A DNA stretch of 64,000 nucleotides from an uncultured Chromatiaceae bacterium (GCA_946482325.1 CAMLRA010000004.1:11487-75486), one strand, 5' to 3'. Positions 52,601 to 61,719 are shown, numbered from the stretch's first letter. Notes: a model not told the origin generated them from the sequence alone. A program made the numbers and translations.

Positions 52601-52909
52601 ACCCACTTCAAACTGTACGGTGAGCACTGAGCGGCCCGGTTCTGACACTGAATACACATGTTTGACGCCGGCAATTTCAGCGATGATTTTCTCGGCTGGC
52701 ACTGCCACCTGCTGCTCGACCATCGCAGCCGAAGCGCCGGGATATGCGATAAAAACGTTGGCAAAAGTCACTTCAATCTGCGGTTCTTCTTCACGCGGTG
52801 TGACCAGCACCGCAAACAGCCCCAACAACAAACTGACCAGCGCCAGCAACGGCGTGATCTGATTTTGCTTAAAAGCTGCCGCTAAACGGCCAGAGATGCC
52901 CAGTTGCAT
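49661..52909 (-). CDS. RND efflux transporter, inner-membrane permease
   Basis: 1082 residues with the 12-helix RND layout and two large periplasmic loops. Typical segments are Ala-Tyr-Pro-Gly-Ala-Ser-Ala-x-x-Val-Glu after helix 1 and the proton-relay Gly-Ile-Leu-Val-Asp-Asp-Ala-Ile-Val-Val-Val-Glu-Asn in helix 4. It exports hydrophobic or amphiphilic compounds (HAE-like) using the proton gradient. No heavy-metal motif was recognised. Its ATG overlaps the TAA of the adaptor gene by one base. Confidence 0.9.
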   Translation of the reverse strand: MQLGISGRLAAAFKQNQITPLLALVSLLLGLFAVLVTPREEEPQIEVTFANVFIAYPGASAAMVEQQVAVPAEKIIAEIAGVKHVYSVSEPGRSVLTVQFEVGEKRTDALVRLYNAFYAKADWQPSAANIGPVLIKPKGIDDVPVFAVTLWSKNPQLGRAELQAAANLLEEQLQQVPGSRDIYSIGRQAEQVSVRLDPARLSAYQLSLPQLSQALQQAGTVRSSQAMLAPQQLVQLESGSFLTNADEVAQLIVAVRSGAQGELLPVYLRDVADISRGVAEPDTYVQHLQPVGSAGKTLSSAAVTVVVAKQPGFNAVDVTAALQAKLAQLQQDYLSRDIELSISRDYGLTAKDKADTLIHKLIFATASVVLLVGLALGKREAVVVGAAVVITLALTLFASWAYGFTLNRVSLFALIFSIGILVDDAIVVVENLHRHWLMGGKPLADAVPLAVEEVGSPTILATFTVIAALLPMAFVSGLMGPYMSPIPLNASMGMLLSLLVAFIFTPWLFLKMFAHRTPAAGAHHAQDEKLEQFFRRLMQPMLRARAGRNNRVKLLVGLLAAITMSVLLVTSQQVVLKMLPFDNKSEFQVVVDLPEGSTLEHTQAVLNQVSQALLTLPEVTHLQTYAGTAAPMNFNGLVRQYYLRQLPWQGDVQVNLQDRHQRDEQSHAIALRVRPLLSKLEQSTGASIKLVEVPPGPPVMAPLVAEVYGPDYQAQLKAAAALQQQFAKTPLLVDIDSTVEAPQQRWQLIADQQKAALLGVSVEAINQTLQMAVAGQTATFLRDDHKRQLTPVELQLGEGVLANWAALGQLPVVSQSGQLIALSELTRKVETTRENTIYRKDLRPVVFVTADLAGGPDSPLYGMLDVKAALSQGDAALAHNSAALSQPSAAPVQHLFSVPTDTDQISIKWDGEWQITFETFRDMGIAYGVGLIMIYLLVVAQFKSYGVPLMIMAPIPLTIIGIMPGHWLLGVQFTATSMIGMIALAGIIVRNSILLVDAIQQQTAAGVALDQAVVHASAIRARPIILTALAAMLGAMFILDDPIFGGLAVALIAGLGVSTMLTLVVIPVVYYAYHYQRVAPHN

Positions 52910-53979
52910 TATTGTGACTCCTGCGCGGTGCTGTTTTGCTGCAACAACGCTTGGGCATCCAGCGCGATTTGTTGCCCGGCGCTGACGCCTGATAACACCT
53001 GATACTGGTCATTCTGTAGCTTTTGCAACCTGACCGGCTGCAAGCTGGGTTGAGATGCTTGCTGCAGATACACCATCGCCACTTCACCGCGCCATAACAC
53101 AGCACTGGCCGGGACCACCAACTGCGGCAAACTGCCGGTTTGCAGTTTCAGTTTGGTCCAGCTGCCAGGATACAACTGCTGCGCGCTGTAGTCGGCCACC
53201 GGTAGTTTCAGCCGCAGCAGAAAACTATGGCTTTGGGCATGGCCCTGCGGCGCTATGGTCAAATCCGGCGTGCCTAAGCTCAGCGCCCGACCATCAGCTA
53301 GCTGCAGCTCAGCCGTGCTGCTTTGCCGGGCGGCCAGTAATTGTTGTTGTGGCAGCTGGGCGCTGACCCGCAAATGCTCGAGACTCAGGCCAGTTAACAA
53401 AGGTTTTCCCGGCGTTGCCAGCTCACCGAGTTCAACCAATCGCTGCTGCAAAATACCGCTGTATGGCGCGCGCACCACAGTTTGCTCTAGCTGCTCGCGG
53501 GCGGCACTGACTGCGGCACTGGCTTGCTTCTGACGAGCTTTGGCTGCATTAAAATTCGCCTGGGCCAAATCCAGCGCAGCTTTGGCAACTAAACCCTGCT
53601 GATGGATTTGCTGCACGCGTTTAAGTTCTTTGTCCTGCTCGGTAAACCGCACCTGCGCTTCACTCAGTGCCGCTTCGGTCTGCGCCAGCCGGGCTTTTTG
53701 TTCGGTGTCGGTAAAACGCACCACTACCGCGCCTTGCGGTACCAGGTCATTGACATCAAATGGTAACTCGACGATCCGGCCTGAGGTTTGTGCCGAAATG
53801 GTCGACTGCGCCACGGCTTCTACCAAGGCCGGTAATTCCAGCCAGACCGGCTGCGGTTCGGGCTTGAGCGTCAGCCACTCGGCTGCGCTGGCTTTAACAG
53901 GTTGCACCGCGATAACTAACATGGCGAAAAGTGCAACGAATGGCGCGCTCAGCTGCTGTCCCAGTTCTTTCATCTGCAT
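52909..53979 (-). CDS. RND periplasmic adaptor (HlyD-like)
   Basis: 356 residues from the ATG at 53979 (GGAG 5 bases upstream). The frame is open 30 codons further. It has a signal peptide (about 1-28), then a lipoyl half-motif, an alpha-hairpin with a long Glu/Gln/Ala coiled coil (about 95-160), and beta-barrel and membrane-proximal domains. It links the RND permease to an outer-membrane channel. No TolC-type gene is nearby, so the channel is encoded elsewhere. Confidence 0.9.
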   Translation of the reverse strand: MQMKELGQQLSAPFVALFAMLVIAVQPVKASAAEWLTLKPEPQPVWLELPALVEAVAQSTISAQTSGRIVELPFDVNDLVPQGAVVVRFTDTEQKARLAQTEAALSEAQVRFTEQDKELKRVQQIHQQGLVAKAALDLAQANFNAAKARQKQASAAVSAAREQLEQTVVRAPYSGILQQRLVELGELATPGKPLLTGLSLEHLRVSAQLPQQQLLAARQSSTAELQLADGRALSLGTPDLTIAPQGHAQSHSFLLRLKLPVADYSAQQLYPGSWTKLKLQTGSLPQLVVPASAVLWRGEVAMVYLQQASQPSLQPVRLQKLQNDQYQVLSGVSAGQQIALDAQALLQQNSTAQESQ

Positions 53980-54093
53980 AAAGTCTCCAGTTTGATGCGG
54001 TGCTGTTCTGCTGTAGGACCCACTAAGAGTGCCAGGCCTCAGCGACAGTATAGTGACCACAACTTGCATTAGATAAATTTAATATAAGTATAT

Positions 54094-54109
54094 ATTAGAA
54101 AATTCTAAT
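54094..54109. promoter_or_regulatory. Candidate operator upstream of the RND operon
   Basis: ATTAGAA and TTCTAAT form a perfect 7-base inverted repeat with a 2-base spacer in an A+T-rich stretch (54066-54115) upstream of the adaptor gene. ATTAGAA recurs just after it. It is a plausible repressor or activator site, but the regulator is not in the window. Confidence 0.4.
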
Positions 54110-54206
54110 TAGAAAGTGCCGGCAATCAGACGTCGCAGTGACGTACTGGTCGACACAGGATGTAAATCAATGGTGGATGATGCAAGAACAGTGGACAGAC
54201 GCGCAA

Positions 54207-54243
54207 AGTATTTAACCCTGACTAAGCGTCAGGGTTAAATACT
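54207..54243. terminator. Strong hairpin terminator of rsuA
   Basis: A 16-base perfect stem (54207-54222 with 54228-54243) with a 5-base loop begins 9 bases beyond the rsuA stop. The stem itself supplies A and T runs at its edges on both strands, so it may work in both directions. Confidence 0.85.
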
Positions 54244-54252
54244 TAATTCAGA

Positions 54253-54945
54253 TCAATTAAATAGAGATACTTCTTCTGCAGTCAGCTGACGGTACTCGCC
54301 CTCAGCCAAGCTGCTGTCCAGCGATAGTGGGCCAACCCGTTCACGGTGTAAACGGATAACTTTGTTGCCAAGGGCGGCGAACATGCGTTTGACCTGGTGA
54401 TAACGGCCTTCGTGAATAGTCAGCAGACATTCGGTCGGACTGATGATTTCCAGTTGCGCCGGTTTAGTCGGCGTTTTTTCGCCCCGCAACATCACACCTT
54501 CGGCAAACTGGGCGATAGCGCTCTCTTCAACCGGATCTGCCAGCCAGGCGCGGTAGGTTTTGGCACATTCATGTTTCGGACTACTGATTTTATGCGACCA
54601 CTGGCCATCGTCCGTGATGAGCAGCAAGCCGGTGGTATCCAGATCCAGCCTGCCTACGGTATGCAGCTTGTCGATATTGGGCTCATCCAGCAGCACAAAC
54701 ACGGTGTTGTGGTCCGGGTCGTCAGTGGAGCAAACATAACCGGCGGGTTTATGCAGCAGGAGATAACGCGGGCCGGTCAGTTGCAGCGGTTCGTCATCGA
54801 ATAACACGACGTCAGAGTCTTTGATTTGCTGGGCTGGCTGTTTGCACAACAAACCATTGAGCTGAATTGCACCTTGGCGGATCAGCTTGCCGGCCTGACT
54901 GCGGGTCAGTCCGGTGCAATCGCAGACAAATTTATCTAAACGCAT
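54253..54945 (-). CDS. rsuA: 16S rRNA pseudouridine(516) synthase
   Basis: 230 residues. An N-terminal S4 domain (Met-Arg-Leu-Asp-Lys-Phe) precedes the catalytic domain. The hallmark Gly-Arg-Leu-Asp-x-Asp-Thr-Thr-Gly-Leu-Leu-Leu carries the catalytic Asp. Lys-Pro-x-Gly-Tyr-Val-Cys-Ser-Thr-Asp-Asp-Pro-Asp-His and Glu-Gly-Arg-Tyr-His-Gln-Val-Lys-Arg-Met-Phe-Ala-Ala-x-Gly-Asn are shared with enteric RsuA rather than RluB/E/F. It modifies U516 of 16S rRNA. Confidence 0.93.
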   Translation of the reverse strand: MRLDKFVCDCTGLTRSQAGKLIRQGAIQLNGLLCKQPAQQIKDSDVVLFDDEPLQLTGPRYLLLHKPAGYVCSTDDPDHNTVFVLLDEPNIDKLHTVGRLDLDTTGLLLITDDGQWSHKISSPKHECAKTYRAWLADPVEESAIAQFAEGVMLRGEKTPTKPAQLEIISPTECLLTIHEGRYHQVKRMFAALGNKVIRLHRERVGPLSLDSSLAEGEYRQLTAEEVSLFN

Positions 54946-55012
54946 AAAAGGCCATCCGTTTGAAACAGGGCGCCAGTCTACTGAGCCACCGCAGCGGCTG
55001 CAAGCAAGGCGG

Positions 55013-55756
55013 TCAAAGCGGTTTTAAGCCGTACAAGGCCAGCCGGTCCAGCCAGTATTTTTGCTGACTGAGTTGTTGCAGCGCCTGCTCAAATTGTGGG
55101 TATAGGTCCTGATAATGCTGGGTAAACAAAAGTTGCCGACGATAGGCGGGATAAGGCTGGCCGGTGATTTTCAGCTTACCGAGATATTGCGTCTGGCGGC
55201 CATAATATAAAAAACTGGAGCGGGTGATCACCACATGCTCCAGCTGTTTTTCCAGCAATAACGCCAGATTCTCTTTATCGGAATCGGCGTCGATGCGCTG
55301 GACTTTGCCTTCGGCGACTAATTCGTTCAGGCCGGGATAACTGTAACCACGGATAGCGCCGATGCGGCTGCCGGTCAGTTCACTGAGTTGCTGAATTTTC
55401 TTGCTCTGCTGCTGCGGGGAAACAAACACTTCCCGATCAGAAAACAAAGTACCGGACCATAAATAAGGCGGGTCCTGCGCGGTAAACCAGGCCGGATTAG
55501 TCCAGAGCGCGATCACCGGTAGCTGTGCCGCCAGCCGCTGATTCAGTTCTGGCCGGCTTAACAGTTGCAGCCGCAGCTGCACCTGATCGCCCATTTCCTG
55601 CTGCAAGGCCCGCAGTAAATCGTAATTTAAGCCAGTCTCAGTATCAGCATTAATGACAAAAGGCGGCGCATGATGATAGGCATACAACGTCACCACAGTG
55701 CTTGCGGTGGCGCTATGCAGCCAAACCGATAAAACCAGCAAACAGCAAAACCGCAT
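55013..55756 (-). CDS. Family-3-like periplasmic solute-binding protein
   Basis: 247 residues from the ATG at 55756, which starts a signal peptide and has GGAG about 10 bases upstream. An ATG fifteen codons earlier would bury it. The mature N-terminus Leu-Tyr-Ala-Tyr-His-His-Ala-Pro-Pro-Phe-Val and Thr-Gly-Leu-Asn-Tyr-Asp-Leu-Leu-Arg are typical of the family. It is the third such orphan binding protein in the window, with no transporter genes nearby. Confidence 0.75.
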   Translation of the reverse strand: MRFCCLLVLSVWLHSATASTVVTLYAYHHAPPFVINADTETGLNYDLLRALQQEMGDQVQLRLQLLSRPELNQRLAAQLPVIALWTNPAWFTAQDPPYLWSGTLFSDREVFVSPQQQSKKIQQLSELTGSRIGAIRGYSYPGLNELVAEGKVQRIDADSDKENLALLLEKQLEHVVITRSSFLYYGRQTQYLGKLKITGQPYPAYRRQLLFTQHYQDLYPQFEQALQQLSQQKYWLDRLALYGLKPL

Positions 55757-55941
55757 ACCGCAAAACTCCGCCTCATCGTTGGATCTAACCTTAGCCGTCA
55801 TCGCCGCGTTACGCCAACCGGTGAATGTTGCTTTTTTGTTTCAAAATATCAAAGTCGCCGGGCAATGAAACCTGTCCGGACGCACGCTGCGCTGACGACA
55901 GCAGTAACCAGGCTTTGCTAACCTGTTGCTAACCGCAATAG

Positions 55942-55961
55942 CGCTGAGCTCAGCGTTTTTT
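55942..55961 (+). promoter_or_regulatory. Palindrome followed by T6 upstream of the NSS transporter
   Basis: In the 334-base gap between the binding-protein start and the transporter, a perfect 14-base palindrome (55942-55955) is followed by six T. It is terminator-like on the plus strand with no plus-strand gene before it, so it could be a leader terminator or attenuator for the transporter. The rest of the gap has no open frame or riboswitch motif I recognise. Confidence 0.35.
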
Positions 55962-56090
55962 GGTTGCATTTACCTGCAGCTTTCCTCTACATTGCAGCTG
56001 CCGCTGTTTGTCTTCTGTGCAACAGCAGGTCCGAGGTTGCCCGCCAACCCACATAATTATTAAAACGAATGATTCACCGACGAGAACATC

Positions 56091-57437
56091 ATGACTGAAC
56101 AATTAACCTCCCGGGGCAACTGGGGCTCACGCATCGGCTTTATCCTGGCCGCCGCTGGCTCAGCAGTTGGTCTGGGTGCAATCTGGAAATTCCCTTATGT
56201 CGCAGGCGCTAATGGCGGCGGCGTATTTTTGCTGGTGTACCTGGCATGTGTGTTCTCTGTCGGTGTCGTGATGATGCTGGCCGAGATGATGATTGGCCGC
56301 AGCGCGAAAAAATCAGCCACTTCGGCTTACCGTGCACTGGGACAAGGTAAATGGCATTGGGCCGGCTGGATCTCGGTGCTCTGTGTCTATTTAATTCTTG
56401 GGTTTTATTGTGTGGTCGGTGGCTGGACCATTGCCTACATCGTGGAAGCCATCAAAGGCGATATTCTGACCACAGACGCAAAAGTGCTCAGCGATACCTT
56501 TACCAACTTTATTGCTGACCCCACGGCGGCACTGATTTACACCGCTGGTTTTATGGCAATCACCGCGCTGATTGTGGTCGCCGGCGTGCAGGCAGGCATC
56601 GAGCGGATCTGTAAGGTACTGATGCCAGGCCTGTTTATTCTGATGTTATTCCTGGTCTACCGCAGCCTGAGCCTGCCGGGCGCCATTGAAGGCGTGATGT
56701 ATTTTATTACGCCGGACTGGAGCAAACTGTCGATTAAAATGGTGTTGGACGCCTTAGGTCTTGCGGTGTTCTCGCTGTCGGTCGGCGCCGGTCTGATGAT
56801 CGCTTACGGTTCTTATTTAAGTGAAGAAACCAAAATTGTGAACGCAGGTTTGTGGATTGCCGGCCTTGCCACTATGGCGTCTGTACTGGCTGGCCTGATG
56901 ATTCTGCCTGCAGTGTTTGCCTTCCACGTGGACCCGGCTGCAGGCCCTGGCCTGACCTTTATCACCATGCCGGCGCTGTTTGCGCAGATGGCTGGTGGTC
57001 AGTTACTGGCCCTGGTGTTTTTCTCGTTATTGCTGTTTGCAGCAGTCACTTCGTCAATTTCTATTCTGGAACCGGCGGTAGCTTTCCTAATCGACGAATA
57101 CAGCATGGGCCGTCTGGCTGCAACGCTGTGGGTCAGTATCAGTAACTTCCTGATCCTCTGTGTCCCGGCAGCGCTGTCGTTTGGCAGCATGGCTGAGAGC
57201 ATGAAAGTCTTTGGCAAAACGCCGTTTGACCTGATGGATTTCGTTGCCTCAAACCTGCTGATGCCATTAGGCGGCATGTTTGCTGCGGTCTTTGTCGGCT
57301 GGACTATCTGGCACAAAATCAAGCCAATCCTGGAAGACGAGATGCACAAACACGTGCTGACCGGCTACCGTCTGCTGGCTGCCGTCGTAGCACCGCTGTT
57401 GATTGCGATTGTGGCTTATATGACGATTAAAGGCTGA
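56091..57437 (+). CDS. Sodium-dependent transporter (NSS/SNF family)
   Basis: 448 residues with about eleven membrane helices. The first helix carries the NSS signature Arg-Ile-Gly-Phe-Ile-Leu-Ala-Ala-Ala-Gly-Ser-Ala-Val-Gly-Leu-Gly-Ala-Ile-Trp-Lys-Phe-Pro in fragments, including the unwound Gly-Leu-Gly site for Na+ and substrate. It takes up amino acids or related amines with sodium. The exact substrate is unknown. Confidence 0.9.
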   Translation: MTEQLTSRGNWGSRIGFILAAAGSAVGLGAIWKFPYVAGANGGGVFLLVYLACVFSVGVVMMLAEMMIGRSAKKSATSAYRALGQGKWHWAGWISVLCVYLILGFYCVVGGWTIAYIVEAIKGDILTTDAKVLSDTFTNFIADPTAALIYTAGFMAITALIVVAGVQAGIERICKVLMPGLFILMLFLVYRSLSLPGAIEGVMYFITPDWSKLSIKMVLDALGLAVFSLSVGAGLMIAYGSYLSEETKIVNAGLWIAGLATMASVLAGLMILPAVFAFHVDPAAGPGLTFITMPALFAQMAGGQLLALVFFSLLLFAAVTSSISILEPAVAFLIDEYSMGRLAATLWVSISNFLILCVPAALSFGSMAESMKVFGKTPFDLMDFVASNLLMPLGGMFAAVFVGWTIWHKIKPILEDEMHKHVLTGYRLLAAVVAPLLIAIVAYMTIKG

Positions 57438-57463
57438 CATCGGGCGCTATAACCCTGACTAAC

Positions 57464-57497
57464 ACAAAGCCAGCAAATGCTGGCTTTGTTATTTCTG
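57464..57497. terminator. Terminator between NSS transporter and LETM1-like gene
   Basis: A 12-base perfect inverted repeat (57464-57475 with 57478-57489) around AA, with a T-rich tail on the plus strand. It serves the transporter and possibly the convergent gene. Confidence 0.85.
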
Positions 57498-57519
57498 CGC
57501 TGATCGTGCTCCAAACCGC

Positions 57520-57948
57520 TTAACTGTCGGTCTTTTTCACCGGCTTGGCTGCGGCAGGGCCTGACAGCGCTTTGCTCGATTTACCCGGATGCAGGTATTT
57601 GTCTTTTGGTGCAAAAGCGCTTGGCATCACTTCAATGCCGAGTTTACGGCCGAGTTTGACGATAAGCGGAATAGTAATAGGAGCGAAAGGCAAAATGGCA
57701 AACACACCGAGGCCAGTGGCGCGTAATACGTCAGCCAGCTGGGAATTGGCTTGTTGCAGTTCAGCTTTACTGACCTGGCCGGTTACATACTGCTGATAAA
57801 TCCGCAGCATCTGCTTAGTTTCAGCTTTTTCCTGCGACAACGCACATTGCAGCCGGATCATGCCAAAGCGGATCCGCATCATACTTTTGCGACGTTGTAA
57901 CCGGAGCACACGCACAGGCGCTTTATGCAGGTGACGTAACAGTCTCAT
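57520..57948 (-). CDS. LETM1-like domain protein
   Basis: 142 residues from the ATG at 57948 (AGGA 6 bases upstream). The N-terminus is very basic (Arg-rich to residue 30). A central helix pair leads to Leu-Pro-Phe-Ala-Pro-Ile-Thr-Ile-Pro-Leu-Ile-Val-Lys-Leu-Gly-Arg with Leu-Gly-Ile-Glu-Val-Met-Pro-Ser-Ala-Phe, the membrane-associated core seen in LETM1-related proteins. A Lys/Ala/Pro tail ends the protein. The function of bacterial members is unknown. Confidence 0.65.
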   Translation of the reverse strand: MRLLRHLHKAPVRVLRLQRRKSMMRIRFGMIRLQCALSQEKAETKQMLRIYQQYVTGQVSKAELQQANSQLADVLRATGLGVFAILPFAPITIPLIVKLGRKLGIEVMPSAFAPKDKYLHPGKSSKALSGPAAAKPVKKTDS

Positions 57949-58155
57949 TCCGATCCTCAGGGGTCGCAACACACCCTCAGGCGATACATCAAAAATGTGG
58001 CCGGGTGTACCTGCTATTATCGTCTTCTGCTGTAAAGAAAAACAGTGTTATTTGCTGATTTTTTACCCCTGCTTTGGTCGCAGTCATGACACTACATCAC
58101 CTGATGCTATTTTCCTGCTGATCCGCCTGCCGGTGCAGGCTCTGCAGCTGCGCGG

Positions 58156-58980
58156 CTAAGCCAGCCGGGAGCCAGAGCGTTGCCACCATGCCTGTGCCAG
58201 CAGCAGCATATTGGCGATAAACCACAGATCTTTGATGATAAAAACGCCGCTGCTGCTGAGTACACCCGGCGACGACCAAGATGCCACAAAGCTGATTAAA
58301 AACGTCTGCGTGGTCAAAAACACCGAAGCACACATCAGAAACCCCGGAATAAATAACCGCGGCCAGCGATAACCGGCCGCCAACAGCAGCAAAGCCAGCC
58401 AATCAAACAACCCAATCAGATTTGAAGCCGTTTGCTCATCCGCGACCAGATACAACCAGCTTAACAACGGCGAACTACTGACTAAATCGACAATACCCTT
58501 GGCTTCAAACGGAAAAAATTTCATCCCGCCAATCCACAGCAAAACCAGACCTACTGGCACAAAATTCAGCCAGAAGCGCTCGGTGGCAGTGGCAACCGGC
58601 CAGCGCCATAGCGTGATCCCCAAAGCGAGCAGCGCCAGATATTTAATCACGCCCTGGCCGGAACCCAGCATCGGGAAGCCGCCGAGGGCAGCGATATAAT
58701 GCTGTGCACCAAATAAACTGATGAGCGGCAGCGCACTGAACAGGATAAGACTCAGCGCCAGCAGTTGCTGAGCCAGCCGCCAACGCAGGCTCAGTAATGC
58801 GAGGACGACCAGCACCAATAACCCCCAGACGTGCGGCTGCGCCACCTGCGCCAGCAACCCGGGCGATACCGGGGTATAAAACGCGACAATAGCGCTGAAG
58901 GAGCCATATTGACCCGCCTGCACAGACACAGCGATCAACGCAGCAGAAACGGCAATAAGAAGTAACACGATGGGCAGCAT
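58156..58980 (-). CDS. YkgB/DUF417-like inner-membrane protein
   Basis: 274 residues from the ATG at 58980 (AGG about 10 bases upstream). An upstream GTG at 59043 has AAGGGG too close. About eight membrane helices. The DUF417 signature Trp-Ile-Gly-Gly-Met-Lys-Phe-Phe-Pro-Phe-Glu-Ala-x-Gly-Ile-x-x-Leu-Val-Ser-x-Ser-Pro is in the second half, and the first half contains a further set of helices. RclC, an E. coli member, is linked to reactive-chlorine resistance. Function here is unknown. Confidence 0.8.
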   Translation of the reverse strand: MLPIVLLLIAVSAALIAVSVQAGQYGSFSAIVAFYTPVSPGLLAQVAQPHVWGLLVLVVLALLSLRWRLAQQLLALSLILFSALPLISLFGAQHYIAALGGFPMLGSGQGVIKYLALLALGITLWRWPVATATERFWLNFVPVGLVLLWIGGMKFFPFEAKGIVDLVSSSPLLSWLYLVADEQTASNLIGLFDWLALLLLAAGYRWPRLFIPGFLMCASVFLTTQTFLISFVASWSSPGVLSSSGVFIIKDLWFIANMLLLAQAWWQRSGSRLA

Positions 58981-59073
58981 AGTGGGTAACCTGATTAAAA
59001 GGACAACGGGCAACGGACCGGCGCAGTGACCGAATACTTTCACTGCCCCTTGGCTTTTATCCGGACGACCGGA

Positions 59074-60672
59074 TCACAGTTTAAATAAGGCCGCCGTTTT
59101 ACTCAGTTGTCCGGCCAACCCCGTTAACGCCTGGCTGGTCGATGCAACCGCCTGATTTGCCGCACTCACCGACTGGCTGTTTTGTTCAAAGGCCGCAATG
59201 TCATGCTTAAGCGCACTGGCTTTCTGCTGAGACTGGTTGGCTAAATCCGCCGCTTCCTGACTCACCCCGGCCAAAGTCAGGATCACCTGTCGGCCCTCTT
59301 CCAGCGTCTGCACCAACTGCCCGGCCAGTTCCACCGAACGTTGTGCGGTTTCGCGGTTTGATTGCATATTGGTCACCGCAGCCTGGATCGAGTCGACTAT
59401 TTTGGCCAGCATATTGTTGATTTCAGCGGTCGATTGTTGGGTACGTACAGCCAGGGTACGGACTTCATCTGCAACCACGGCAAAACCCCGACCGGATTCA
59501 CCGGCGCGGGCGGCCTCAATGGCAGCGTTCAGCGCCAGCAGGTTGGTCTGAGAAGCGATATCTGCGATGGTTTTGACGACTCCGGACACTTCGGTCCCGG
59601 TCACTTGCAGCGTTAACAACATCTGCCCGGTGGTTTCGATATCACCGGATAACTGACTGATACTATCCGCCGTCTGCCGGACTTCACGCTGGCTTTGTGA
59701 CATCGCCGCCGCACCTTCATGTGCGGAGCGTGCAGCATGCACCGAGCGGCTGACACTATCTTCCATCTGTTGTTCCAGCAGCACCATGCTCTGGACTAAC
59801 ACCGACAAAGTTTGTTCCAACTGCAGCACTGCGCTGGAAGACTGCGCCGAACTACCGGCCAGCGCAGTGACCGCCTGATTGATACCGGAGATGGCCTGGT
59901 AAATATCAGCGATGCCGCTTTTAAAGACGCGGAGCAACTGATTGATACTCGCGGCCACACTATTTACTTCTGCAACCGTATCAGTGACAAGGTGCCTGGT
60001 TAAATCGCGGCTGTCAGACACTTGCTGTAGATCGTCGGATAAACGAATAATAGGATTGGCAATTTGCTTTTGCGCCAGCAGGAAAAAGCCGACTGCGACC
60101 ATACCAATCAATAACAACAGCGCCACCACAGTGCTGCTGTTTCGCGATAATGCGCCGCTGATATTGTCGGTACTGGTTTGTGCATCTCGGGTGATTTTGG
60201 TGGCGAGGGTTGCAAGCTGTTGGTTTAACGCAGTTGCGGTCTGATTAATGTCGCTGAGCTGGACACGGGCCTGGTCCCAATCGACTTGTTCGGCCTGCAT
60301 CACCTGCAACAATTGCTGCAGGGCATGTTGTAGTTTTTGTTGCTGTTGCTGCAGCGCCTGCCCGCCGATTTCATTTAAAACGCGCAGATGCGGCTGCAAG
60401 CTTTGTTCTGTTTTCTGCTGTTGCTCGCTGAACTCGGCACTTTTGATCACAGTGCCATACAACTCATAGCCGGTCAGCACTTGCTGTCGCGAGGCATTTT
60501 GCAAGGCCGACACGGCTTGCAAGGCGGGCACGGAACGGTCAACAAAACCACTCACTTCGTGCATCAACTGGCGATTACTCTGGATCAGTAATACTGCAGC
60601 AACCAGGGTGACGAGAAAAATGGCGGCATAACCGATAAAAATACGACTTTTCACTGAACCTGAACGAGCCAA
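59074..60672 (-). CDS. Methyl-accepting chemotaxis protein
   Basis: 532 residues. A TTG start at 60672 has AAGG 6 bases upstream. A GTG six codons later is the alternative. Two membrane helices (about 12-30 and 185-207) flank a helical periplasmic sensor of four-helix-bundle type rich in Gln. HAMP-like and coiled-coil signalling regions follow, with the conserved hairpin tip Ile-Ala-x-[18 protein letters not shown] in pieces and Phe-Ala-Val-Val-Ala-Asp-Glu-Val-Arg. No C-terminal CheR-binding pentapeptide. The ligand is unknown. Confidence 0.92.
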   Translation of the reverse strand: MARSGSVKSRIFIGYAAIFLVTLVAAVLLIQSNRQLMHEVSGFVDRSVPALQAVSALQNASRQQVLTGYELYGTVIKSAEFSEQQQKTEQSLQPHLRVLNEIGGQALQQQQQKLQHALQQLLQVMQAEQVDWDQARVQLSDINQTATALNQQLATLATKITRDAQTSTDNISGALSRNSSTVVALLLLIGMVAVGFFLLAQKQIANPIIRLSDDLQQVSDSRDLTRHLVTDTVAEVNSVAASINQLLRVFKSGIADIYQAISGINQAVTALAGSSAQSSSAVLQLEQTLSVLVQSMVLLEQQMEDSVSRSVHAARSAHEGAAAMSQSQREVRQTADSISQLSGDIETTGQMLLTLQVTGTEVSGVVKTIADIASQTNLLALNAAIEAARAGESGRGFAVVADEVRTLAVRTQQSTAEINNMLAKIVDSIQAAVTNMQSNRETAQRSVELAGQLVQTLEEGRQVILTLAGVSQEAADLANQSQQKASALKHDIAAFEQNSQSVSAANQAVASTSQALTGLAGQLSKTAALFKL

Positions 60673-60924
60673 AACACACCTTCCTGCAGCTGCGGTAGTC
60701 TGATTGAAATTTATACAGAGTGGCAGAACCGCTACTTTCTTTCAGGAAATTGCAAAAATAAAAATTAAACGACAGGGAGCCTTGGCAAATCGTGAATACC
60801 AAGTGGCAGCGCGCGTCATGACTCCGCAAAAAAAGCATTCGCAAAGTCACTGTACCGCTGCTGTCAGATAGCAGCGCGGCTGGCTTGACAGCCCTGAGCG
60901 GGCAACAACACCAGCCGCAGCGGA

Positions 60925-61704
60925 TTAGGCCCGCACGACAAAATTGCCGTTGCGCAGATTTTCGCGCTGATAGGCCGGCCCTTCGATGCCGTCATACACA
61001 ACGCTAGCACCGGCGGCTGTGGCGATGATGTGACCGGCGCCGGTGTCCCATAACATGGTTGGGCCAAACCGTGGGTAGATGTGAGCCGCGCCTTCGGCAA
61101 CCAGACAGAATTTTAACGAACTGCCGACGGCGACCAGTTCATGTAACGGGAACTGCGCCAGGTATGGCTCCACTTCCGGCTGGTAATGGCTTTTACTGCC
61201 GACCAGCCGGACGGTTTCACCGGCTTTGGGCGCGACGGCCTGAATAGCCCGTTCACCGCTGTTGTCCGTGACAAAAGCTCCAAGCCCTTCTGCGCCGCTG
61301 TATGTTTTGCTGAGTACAGGTGCATGGATCACGCCCAACACCGGCTCGCCGCCATCAATCAACGCGATATTGACGGTAAATTCGCCATTGCGTTTGATAA
61401 ATTCTTTAGTGCCATCCAGCGGGTCGACCAGCCAGAAGCGTTGCCAGTGCTGGCGCTCGCTCCACGGAATATCGGCGGCTTCTTCGGACAGCACCGGAAT
61501 GTCCGGCGTCAGTTTCTGCAACTCGCGCAAAATCAGCTGATGCGCCGCCAAATCGGCCGCAGTCAGCGGGCTGTCGTCGGCTTTGTGTTGGACATCAATA
61601 GCTTGGGGCTGGTTGTAGACCGCCAGAATCGCGTCGCCGGCAGCGACACTGATGCGACGGATTTGTGGCAGCCATTGGCTGAGTTCAGCGGGCGTGGTGA
61701 GCAT
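60925..61704 (-). CDS. cysQ: 3'(2'),5'-bisphosphate nucleotidase
   Basis: 259 residues of the inositol-monophosphatase fold. Metal-binding motifs are Glu-Glu-Ala-Ala-Asp, Val-Asp-Pro-Leu-Asp-Gly-Thr-Lys-Glu-Phe and Met-Leu-Trp-Asp-Thr-Gly-Ala-Gly-His. It removes the 3' phosphate from PAP, the by-product of PAPS reduction, so it fits at the end of the sulfate-activation cluster. It begins 15 bases after cysC on the same strand. Confidence 0.94.
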   Translation of the reverse strand: MLTTPAELSQWLPQIRRISVAAGDAILAVYNQPQAIDVQHKADDSPLTAADLAAHQLILRELQKLTPDIPVLSEEAADIPWSERQHWQRFWLVDPLDGTKEFIKRNGEFTVNIALIDGGEPVLGVIHAPVLSKTYSGAEGLGAFVTDNSGERAIQAVAPKAGETVRLVGSKSHYQPEVEPYLAQFPLHELVAVGSSLKFCLVAEGAAHIYPRFGPTMLWDTGAGHIIATAAGASVVYDGIEGPAYQRENLRNGNFVVRA

Positions 61705-61719
61705 TTACAAAGGTCTCTG

